64,000 nucleotides of DNA from Pholis gunnellus (Eukaryota > Chordata > Actinopteri > Perciformes > Pholidae). The stretch spans positions 5,491,947 to 5,555,946 of the forward strand of contig OU342811.1 of assembly GCA_910591455.2 (NCBI GenBank). The letters run 5' to 3'. The translations under genes were made by a program, and so were the position numbers. This document shows, one piece after another, positions 55,849 through 64,000 of this stretch; position 1 is the first letter of the stretch, and each line of letters opens with the position of its first letter. The notes beneath the pieces are model-generated. The model was not told the origin of the DNA, ran no database searches, and was given only the letters and a program-made list of their open reading frames with translations.

Positions 55849-58800
55849 ATGGCCCGCGCAGAGACCATCGAGAACGTTGGGGAGACTGGAGGAAGAGGAG
55901 GAAACGACCCTCTTCCTGGCCACCACACCTGCAGCATGGAGCTGCCCCGCCCCTTCTACAACTGTCCCGGCCTGCTCACCACTACCGCCTTCAGCTCTGG
56001 GACCGCCACACACCGCCACCGCCAGAACAACCACCACCACGACCTGCATCCTTTGCAGGCTCTCTGTCTGACGTACCCGCTGCCTTACCCCCACCCGGAG
56101 GACCAGGACGAGGCCCGGACTCACCAGCGGTCACCTGTGTTGTCGCCATCGCCCACGCCTCCACGTTCGCCACTCTGCAATCGGAGGGAAGGGAGGGGCG
56201 GAGCCGCAGTAGCACCCAGTGCCTTTACGGGAGAGCAGTCGGGTAAGATAAAAGCATTTACTTATAATTAACTCGACAAACAGTGGCTGTGGTTCAGTGG
56301 TAGAGCAGGGTCCTCCTTCAATCAGAGGATTGGCGGTTCGATCCCCGGCTCTGCTAGTCCATGTCAATGTGTCCTTGGGCAAGACACTTAGACACTTGGG
56401 CAAATTGCTCCCTATATTGCTATGAATGGGTATGAATGTTAGTGAGTCCTGATGGGCAGGTGGCACCTTGCATATTAATAGCATTGTCGTAGCATTTTGT
56501 CATTAAAACCAATGTAACGGCAAGCACATCAGTAACAGAGCCAGCGGTGATTTAGCATTAGCGCTGCAGGAAAAACAAGCTGCAGATGATCAGCAGCGGA
56601 AGACCGTTTCTGACAAAAACGTGACCCGACCCCACACGGCGCAGTTTGCCTTTCAGACCGCCACCCTTAAATAAACACCAGGGTTATCAGTTGGCGAGAG
56701 AGTGTCGGTTATGCGTGCGTACTGTGCTTCCATGACAGGAGAGTGTTTGGGCAGTGTTGTTAGGTGGGACAGGTGGAGGGATGTGTTACTGTCACAGGGA
56801 TAAACGCGTGAGTCTCTCTGGGCCTCGCATTACCACTGTGCTGCTGCGTCATAAGACTAAAGGAAGAACTGCTCAAACCGGTTTGTTCACCAGACAATGT
56901 TCAGTGTCTGGCTGGCCTGAGGTTACAAGGTGTGAGGAGGAGGAGGGAGGGGTTACAGTGATAATAACAATTGACAATTCTTTTGACTCAAATTAGGGAA
57001 TAATGGAAAGGAAAAATTTATATTTATGGACATTGCACCTATTTCTTGGCTGTGCATTTTCAGAGAGCTGGCGCTCTTTAGTATTGTTTAGGTATTTGGG
57101 GAATTAAAGCTGAAAAATGTCTTAAATTGTTAATCAATGCCCCCCCCCCCCCCCAGCAGTTTGTTTCTCGCCATTAAAGCACTTCTTCCACCCTTGCAGT
57201 CAGCGAGTGGTTCCCTCGGGCTGCAGAAGTGTATTATTTCTCAGTGTTTGAGTTGGGCGAAAAGTGAGACACCTTTGTTATTATCACGGGATGACTCACT
57301 GGAGAGCCAGTCTGGACTTCTGTGTTTCCCGGAGGGGAATTTCGGAGACCCGTAAGAAAGGGAAATTCAGGTGGCGGCACAGGAAAGGCAGGTTTGCGTT
57401 TTGGCACCAAACCGCAGTGTTGTGACAGATTTGTAACAATGTAAACAGATAAGTCCCCCCCCCCCCCCCCCCCCCCCACCTCTCCTCCCCTCTCAGCTGC
57501 AGGTCAGCTGTGCATCTCGGGCATGTTCAGACTTGTCCTCCACAGCACAGCCTCTGGCTGCAGCACAGAGACAAAAGCTGCTGCATTTCCTGCTGCTCAG
57601 GGCGCTCAGCCAGGCAAGCACAAAGTCAAGTCAGTCGTACTTAAATGTGGACGCTCACTTTGAAGCCATTTATCTCATCGGCTAGTTATCTTTGTCGGTT
57701 GGTTTAGTTTGTCGGACTTACAGTTTGTTAATCAGGCTTATCAGCCAGTCTACTCACAGTCAAGCAGTCAGTGGGCTTGTTATCTAGTCAGTGGGTGAGT
57801 CAATTGTTCTGTACTAGAAACCTAGTTAAATAATGAACTCATTAATCAGTCAGATGACAGTGTAATTAGCCAGCTAGTTATGTTATTAGTCAGTTGTCAG
57901 GGGATGAATATTAACATGATGATGATAAACTTTATTTATATACATAGCAGCTTTCATGACGTAAAATGCAGCTCAAAGTGCTTTACAAGAGATACAAATC
58001 AGTACCGCAGGTATTTAAAAAAGAAAGGACACACAAAGAGCGAAAAACAATTAAATAATAAAGTCCCAAGAAAAACTTTAAAAAAATAGGACGATAACAA
58101 TGATTTCAAGATATAAAGAACATAAAACAAGTATGAGAAATGAATATCGAAATAACAAGACGTTAGACAAAGGTGGAATCGATTAAAGAAAAATCATTTT
58201 TCTTTTTCTTAAAGCTCTCAACAGAAGCTGCCTGTCTTGTTTGTGAAGGGAGTTTTAGTCATTTCTGACCCGTTCAGTGAGCCAGAGAGGTCTGAAGGTG
58301 CTGAACCGTTCAGGGCGCTGAACATAAGACGGAGTTTTGTGATCAGTCCTCACTGTTACAGGTCGCCAGGTTATTGATGACAGTTCTGGTGTAACGTGTT
58401 CTCATTTGTTAGAATTATTGCTGCTGCAAGTTGCAACATTTCAGTGTTTTAGGTTTTTTTGAGGCGGGAAAATAAATAGGTGTGGCCTGACTTTTTTGCG
58501 TCTTCCAAAAATAATGAAATGTTGATAATCAGAATCACTTATCCCAGATCATCTGTAATAAGACAGTCACTAAGTGAGTTTGCCGTTAGCGAGTTATTGG
58601 TTATGTTGTTTTTGTTTTGTCAACTACTTGTTTAGTTAATCAGTCGGTTAATTAGTCCGTTTGTTAGTTAAGTAACAACAGAAGTCATGTTGGTCATCCA
58701 GCTCACCGTTAATCTTTTATCTGGTTAAGTCTGTTTTGATTTTTAACTGTAACCAGGTCACAGGGTCTCTGTCATCGTGTCAGTCTGTCAGCCAATCAAA

Positions 58801-58970
58801 CAGACAGGTTCACCCCTCCCAGCCCCGCCCCCTCTCCTCCCGACACCCTATCACAGCTCAGCCCCCCCCGCTCTGCCAGCCAATCGCACGGAGACGTCTC
58901 TGCCAGCGCTGCCTCAGAGTTACCTTGGCAACAAGCCAGGGTCTCCCGTTTGTTTGTTGTCTTTCTAGCG

Positions 58971-59015
<45 letters not shown>

Positions 59016-61186
59016 TCTCTCTCCATCTCTGTCTAGTCACCTGCATCTTTAGAGGATCAGCCCTAATCCTCCTAGCAAAGCAGATGCTGTGGTTGCCAGG
59101 GGTGCCCGTTTCTGTGGCAACTAGGGTTGTTGGCCACCGCGGGCACGGAGACAGAAAAGATGAGCACAGAGTGAAAAAACACGTGTGGTAGAAAGGTTAG
59201 CACAGGTTATATGATTAACTGAAGGAGAACGGGTTAGTGAACCACACAGGGTCAAAGACATGGGGAATCAATGCAGTATAATACAATACAATACTATATA
59301 ATACACATATAATACTATAAAATACACATATAATACTATATAATACACATATAATACTATATAATACACATATAATACACATATAATACTATATAATACA
59401 CATATAATACTATATAATACACATATAATACTATATAATACACATATAATACTATATAATACACATATAATACAATATAACACTATATAACACACATGTA
59501 ATGCAATATAATGCACATATAATATAATATAATACACATATAAAACAATATAATACACAAATAATACTATATAATGCAATATAATACAATAAAATGCAAT
59601 ATAACACACATAAAATAAATCAATCCTTAGATCAATCCTGTCTTCAGTGAGTGGAAACAAATGAATTAAAATGATATCTGATTAAATTACAATTGTGAAG
59701 TTTTTTAAAATGTGTCTTGTTTTACGTGTAAGAAGAAAAGATGAAATTCATGAAGAGAATATAGAAGATGTGTTGGTGCTTTGGTTTAGATCAATAAATC
59801 ATGAGGATGACACTCTTCTACATAAAAGGATTTAACTGATTAAAGAAGCAAAGTTAAGCAAGAAAAAAGCAAGAATGTTTACATAAATGGAAAAGAAACA
59901 AACAAGTTAATCCTTTTTCAGAAAACGTGTCACAGCAGACCAGCTCTCATAACATGGCAATAATCTAGTAGCTTGAGGCCCGTTAGTCACGTTAACGTGG
60001 TCAGACAGAAGGTAACCGGTGTCTGTCTGCCTTTAAAGCAACATACAAACAAAAAGTCTGTAAACACAACAAACACACACGCGTTCAGTTCTTCTCTATA
60101 CCAGACTTATTAAGCAGATTAAGAGATTACTCTCCCAAATTCCATTAAGAGGAAAATAAGTCACCAGATCCGGCTCCTTAACAAATATGTGTGGCCGGAT
60201 AACTAAACAACCGCAGGAACTGTTTGCACTATTTTTTTTAAATGTCAAAAGTCACGAATATCATATAATATTATATATGTATAATACATGTGTATGGTTA
60301 TCTATCTCGGTTCAGCGATGATTTCTGGTGAGGTCTGTGCATGATGTTGTTGGATGTGTGAGGTCTCTCTGTTGCCTGTACAGCCTGCCCCCCCCCCCAC
60401 ACACACACACACACACTTGAACTGTCTACTATTAGTGTGTATAAGGAGGCTATTAATGCACGCCGCTTGTTGAGAATCAATTAAGCATAACCAGAGGCTC
60501 CGCGTACCCAATAAAGTGCTTCTGTCTGCTCATACATGAAGAGACAGAAGCACAAGAGAGAGTCAGAGAGTCAGGGACAAGATGCAAAACCTTACAAGTA
60601 AAATGAGTGAGTAATGAATCTTTTCTTCTTTTGTGTGTGTCTTGTTCTCTGAATTCATTTTTGCCTCCTCTCGCTCCAGCATCGCACAGAGACGAGCGCC
60701 AGGACGCCTCCAGCCGGCAGGGACCTCTACCGGACCTGCTGCCCCAGAACGAGCACCCATCCTGGGCTTCCCCGCGTCGCAGAGCCCCCGGAGAGGAGGC
60801 GGCGCAGGAGGTGGAAGTCAGGAGAGTGGCCGACCAGCTGAGGGCCATTGGAGATGAGTTTAACACCACGGTCCTCCACAGAGCGGTAAGAGGGCGGGGC
60901 CCCGGGTTTCCATGTGTCATTTATAGCGTGTTTAGTTCGTATTTAATGTCGATGAGTTAATATGTGACCCGTGAAAATGATTTGGTGAGGACAATGTCAG
61001 CAGATCAGCTGACCGTATTTATTTTTCAAATTAGCCTATGATTGGCTTTGTCGCACTTTTAATGCGTTTTTTTCCTGCTGTTCTATGAGGCTCATAACAA
61101 TATCACTTTAGACACAATAGCCGCTACGTCGTCTCTGCTCTACTCATTTACAATTGAAACGGTCGTCAGTGTAACAGAAGGTCACA

Positions 61187-61239
<53 letters not shown>

Positions 61240-61803
61240 GAGTGCTGAGGACAAATCAATACTTGTGTGTGAGTGTGAGAGAGTGAGTCACTGTCAGAGG
61301 CCAGTTTCTTTTTCTCTCGCTTTACTTTCTATTGTTTTATTTTTGATCTTTATACAAATTACAGTCACACTAAAAAGTCTCTCTGCCTCTCCTCCTCTCT
61401 CTCTCTCTCTTTCCTTCTTCTTCTTCTCTCCAGAAAGAAGAATGTTTTGAGAAACTTTAATACGCACAGTCGTCCATATTCCTTCCTTTCTTCTCTCCCT
61501 CATCTTTCCTCCCTTCTCACCTTCTTCCCCTCTCTTTTGTATTTTAGTTTCCGTCCTCATCACTCTTGCTCCACCCTCCACATGGATTTAATAACTTTAT
61601 TCGCACAACAGCTTTTCAGAAACAACAGTGTGAGACAACAAAAAAAGACATGACACGCTCAAACAATGCGATACAGCTTAAATGATATGTTTCTCCTGAT
61701 TATCTCTTTCCTTTTATTGTCACTTCTTCATCTCACCCCTCCCTCCCTCTGTACTCTAGATCGCGTGAGGAGTTGGCAGCAACTCTCCGCCTCCTCCCCC
61801 ACC

Positions 61804-61847
<44 letters not shown>

Positions 61848-61857
61848 CCCCGCTGCG

Positions 61858-61896
<39 letters not shown>

Positions 61897-62036
61897 CTTC
61901 GCCATCCCGCCTCGTGCACACAAACAAAGACGACGTCACCTAGTCTTGACTCACTCTTCAGGAGGATGTAACTGCGCCTGTTGCAGACATGTTGAGCAGG
62001 TTTCTGAGACCGCTGCTCTCTTTGAACTGTCTGTGT

Positions 62037-62077
<41 letters not shown>

Positions 62078-63697
62078 TGTGTGCGTGCATGAGACAGACA
62101 GACAGATACTGTATTCCCCGAGGGGAATTGGGGGAAATTGTGTGTGTTGTTTACAACCCGGGCTGGGGCCGAAAGCACAGCCAGGCACTTTTTCTAAAAG
62201 GAGCAGTTTGAGAAACAAAAGGAGCGAGTGAAGGAGGGATGGAGATTGTGAGGGGGGGGGGGGGTGTTACCACAGGCACGTGAGAGGTTCAGAGCAGCAT
62301 CTTTTGACACAGACACACACTTGTTTATCCTCTCGTTCAAGCTGTTGTGTGTTGTTCATAATTCCCCACCATGCAGACATGCTGTCGCTCTTTCTCTGCT
62401 GCTACTTCTCCATCACTCCTCTCCCCGAACATGACATCATCTTTCCTCTGGCTTTACGAGAAATCAAATAATAAGCTTCTTTTTCCTTTCCCCCCTCTCC
62501 GCCCAGGTTGTCATTATGTTGTTTTCAGACGATTCTTTTTATTTTTTTTACATGTGTCTGGTGTTCAGAAATGCCTCTGCAGCTCAGACAGCTCTGCGGG
62601 TGAGAACTGTGAGAACAGTAACAGTAAAACTCGTTTAACCCTCTGAACCCCAGAAAGGGGAGAAAAGAAAAACACCAACTACACCGTCTATCACAGCCAC
62701 AAGCTGTAAAACCCGACATTATCGTCAGGTTTTCGTCTTGCCGATGGTCCTCGAACACATCGTGTGTGACAAGCGCCTCCGGCAGAAACGAAGCCTAAAA
62801 TTGTGATATTTCATGTTTCATTTAAAGTCTTTGCTAAAACCACATACTGTAAAAAACCCATTAAATTCAGTTTTTGTAAAATCAATTATCTAAGAAATTC
62901 AACTTGCATTTTTTGTTGTCTTTTTTTTAATGATTTATGGCATTATAACTGTGTTATACTGCACAAACGTCATTTTTGAGTTCTCTCTACTTCTAGCCAT
63001 GTGTGTGCTGTTTCCACAGAGGTGCAGGACTTGTATTATATATTGCAGTGAAAATCAAGGCCACAGAGGGTAAAATGTGACTTAAGCAAAAAAAACGCCC
63101 CAAAACTGCTCAGAGGTCAGAGGTTAAACACAGATAATGGTTCCAACTTGTTCGTAGACATCTACTGTAAATAGATTTTAAACTGTCTGTGTGAGCTGCT
63201 GCTTCACATTTGCCTACGGGGACAAAAGGACACATCATTGACTTGCATGAAGTTGCGATCACATGATCACAAGTCCATCTCGGCGTGTGAGCTCGTTTGT
63301 AGGTCGAGTCAATAAATGCGCATTTTTTAGCATCTTGGCGTGCCTCGAAAAAGTTCAGATAATGAATAACCATGTTTTATTAAACATCCGTGCGTTTAAC
63401 AGGCATTATGTCCTCGAGTCGTTGTTCTGTAATTACGCCCCTTTCTCCTGGAGAGCGTTTGTTGGTGGTCAAAGGTCACCGTGACCTCACAAATGAGAAT
63501 TCATACACAAATATCTTTTAGGATAAAACAATTAAGTGATGACATTTTGTGGTAATTCTAGTTTGGACTGACATCTCTTCCTGTCTGCCCCCCCTTCACA
63601 GCACGCCGCGCCCCAATGGCAGGACTGGAGGGACGCCTGCCGAGGACTCCTCAACTTCATCACCCAGACCCTCAGCACTCTCTACAGGCTCACGTAG
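55849..63697 (+). CDS. bbc3: BH3-only apoptosis regulator PUMA (BBC3), three coding exons
   Basis: Coding exons are 55849-56242, 60680-60885 and 63602-63697 (TAG at 63695). The joints are phase 1 and phase 0, giving 231 residues. It starts MARAE, as human PUMA starts MARA. Exon 2 encodes a Pro/His-rich, presumably disordered region (HRHRQNNHHHDLHP at about 54-67). Exon 3 carries the BH3 motif: V181, L185, I188, G189-D190-E191, F192, in LRAIGDEFN. Exon 4 is a hydrophobic C-terminus with WRDACRGLLNFITQTLSTLYRL, comparable to WRVLYNLIMGLLPL in human PUMA and probably mitochondria-targeting. BH3-only proteins bind the groove of BCL-2-type survival proteins and release BAX/BAK. BMF is the main alternative, but its dynein-light-chain motif is absent and the neighbours are those of BBC3. 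Confidence 0.88.
56282..56475 (+). mobile_element. tRNA-derived SINE in bbc3 intron 2
   Basis: The head has an A box (GTGGTTCAGTGGTAGAGCAGG) and an intact B box (GGTTCGATCCC, 56335-56345). It is followed by the teleost SINE body 'GTCCTTGGGCAAGACACTT'. The RNA polymerase III promoter looks intact. It is not a tRNA: the acceptor stem does not close. Confidence 0.75.
57455..57477. repeat. Poly(C) tract, 23 bases, with a 15-base tract at 57140
   Basis: Pure C run 41 bases before the p53 element. A second, C15, lies at 57140-57154. Both are in bbc3 intron 2. Confidence 0.9.
57519..57538. promoter_or_regulatory. bbc3: Perfect p53 response element in bbc3 intron 2
   Basis: Two decamers, GGGCATGTTC then AGACTTGTCC, each fit RRRCWWGYYY with no mismatch and no spacer. 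BBC3 is a classical direct p53 target. The second half shares GACTTGTCC with the known human PUMA promoter element. Here it lies 3' of the first coding exon, about 2.9 kb after the inferred first exon. Confidence 0.7.
57915..58095 (-). repeat. LINE 3'-end-like repeat, antisense
   Basis: The reverse complement contains 'GTAAAGCACTTTGAGCTGCATTTTA' and a 'TATATAAATAAAGTTT' end, the style of L2-type 3' tails in fish. The following 58095-58440 resembles other teleost repeats but is not assigned. Confidence 0.5.
58969..59012. repeat. (CT)n microsatellite
   Basis: About 20 CT units in bbc3 intron 2. Confidence 0.9.
59272..59608. repeat. AT-rich minisatellite, ATAATACTATATAATACACAT unit
   Basis: Roughly 16 units of about 20 bases with variation in the TACTATATA part. 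All minus-strand frames read Tyr-Ile-Val-Leu, giving a false open frame. It lies in bbc3 intron 2. Confidence 0.9.
60680..60885 (+). CDS. bbc3: bbc3 exon with the BH3 motif
   Basis: It starts after CTCGCTCCAG and ends at GCG|GTAAGA. The first two bases complete an Ala codon begun at 56242. The amphipathic pattern V-xxx-L-xx-IGDE-F places hydrophobic residues at the four BH3 positions with the invariant Asp. The exon is unusually CpG-rich relative to its surroundings. Confidence 0.88.
61190..61235. repeat. (GT)n microsatellite
   Basis: About 23 GT units in bbc3 intron 3. Confidence 0.95.
61808..61895. repeat. (CA)n followed by (CT)n
   Basis: About 19 CA units, a 15-base unique stretch, then about 17 CT units, in bbc3 intron 3. 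Confidence 0.9.
62030..62084. repeat. (GT)n microsatellite
   Basis: About 25 GT units with single CT interruptions, in bbc3 intron 3. A 13-base G run lies at 62252-62264. The rest of the intron to 63600 holds nothing recognisable. Confidence 0.9.
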
Positions 63698-64000
63698 AGA
63701 GAGCCGCCTCGTCACCGGGCCGCCAGACTACTAGTGAACGGACTGGTCGCTGCGCTCCGTTTGAACCCGGAGGATTAACGCGGCCTGGAATCAAAAACAT
63801 TTTCGTGGGGACAAAGAATTCAAGGAGCAGCCATCAGTCCGTCAGTCAGTCTGCTGGTACGGACTGCAGCTGACGGACAGACGGTCCCTTTCCTACCTGT
63901 ATATTTTGTAAAATCCACCTGCTTCGCTGTCTTTGTCTCGGTTCTCATCTCCTGTGCATGGCCGACGTGGGTCAAATGAATAAATTGTGTTTACTGAGAT
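63698..64000 (+). other. bbc3: bbc3 3' UTR
   Basis: Sequence after the TAG up to the window end, with AATAAA at 63979-63984, so cleavage is expected at about the window edge. The longest open frame here is a shifted frame of the last exon and is not coding. Confidence 0.65.
63979..63984 (+). terminator. bbc3: Polyadenylation signal AATAAA, bbc3
   Basis: Only canonical signal after the stop codon inside the window, 282 bases downstream. Confidence 0.65.

Noticed and set aside
55811..56124. Other-frame reading frames across bbc3 exon 2 on both strands
   Set aside because: Overlap the bbc3 coding exon without domain similarity. The bbc3 frame has the MARA start, matching phases and the BH3 exon.
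56284..56357. Possible tRNA gene
   Set aside because: A and B boxes are present, but the acceptor stem does not pair and SINE body sequence follows, so it is a tRNA-derived SINE.
59268..59660. Tyr-Ile-Val-Leu repeat frame of 130 aa
   Set aside because: Produced by the AT minisatellite.
60477..60920. Minus-strand frame of 147 aa antisense to the BH3 exon
   Set aside because: No recognisable domain. The opposite strand has the BH3 motif with clean splice sites.
55849..63697. Alternative identification of the BH3-only gene as bmf or hrk
   Set aside because: No dynein-light-chain motif as in BMF, longer than HRK, C-terminal WR...LLN-I pattern fits PUMA, and neighbours are ccdc9 and inafm1.

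Overview
The window is nuclear DNA of a ray-finned fish, most likely a percomorph teleost. Genes are split by GT-AG introns, and introns and intergenic DNA are full of CA/GT microsatellites, minisatellites and short dispersed elements typical of spiny-rayed fish. The host genes match vertebrate families residue for residue. There are no operons, CRISPR arrays or prokaryotic features. Products were recognised by eye from translated exons and from known vertebrate families; no database search was run.

Four protein-coding genes can be supported. (1) At 360-4921 (+) are the last three coding exons of a susd6-like gene: one sushi domain, one transmembrane helix, and a cytoplasmic tail with LPSY and PPAY motifs. 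Its 3' UTR runs to about 6100. (2) At 12665-12931 (-) is the single-exon inafm1, a small InaF-motif membrane protein. (3) At 22061-38846 (-) is ccdc9 in 14 coding exons with fully consistent splice phases (987 codons). One extra C in a homopolymer of exon 4 breaks the frame as the sequence stands. (4) At 55849-63697 (+) is bbc3 (PUMA), a 231-residue BH3-only pro-apoptotic protein in three coding exons plus a probable non-coding first exon near 54650.

The order inafm1 - ccdc9 - bbc3, with ccdc9 and bbc3 transcribed divergently, is the same as human 19q13.32 (INAFM1, CCDC9, BBC3). The related trio INAFM2, CCDC9B and BMF lies on human 15q15.1, so this looks like an ancient whole-genome-duplication block.

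The most interesting non-coding signal is a perfect, spacer-free p53 response element in bbc3 intron 2 (57519-57538). Next are two CTCF-like motifs, one in bbc3 intron 1 and one in the ccdc9-bbc3 interval. A GC-AG intron in ccdc9 follows a small exon that sits between complementary UG and CA microsatellites.

Layout: 1-6100 susd6-like gene; 6100-12660 repeats, including a decayed BEL/Pao retrotransposon (about 7540-8365); 12665-13250 inafm1 and its CpG-rich upstream region; 13250-22060 intergenic DNA and possible ccdc9 3' UTR; 22061-40650 ccdc9 and its upstream region; 40860-54500 a 13-kb gene-free interval with a local duplication (48.5 and 49.8 kb), a truncated LINE (51.3-52.05 kb) and SINEs; 54500-64000 bbc3.
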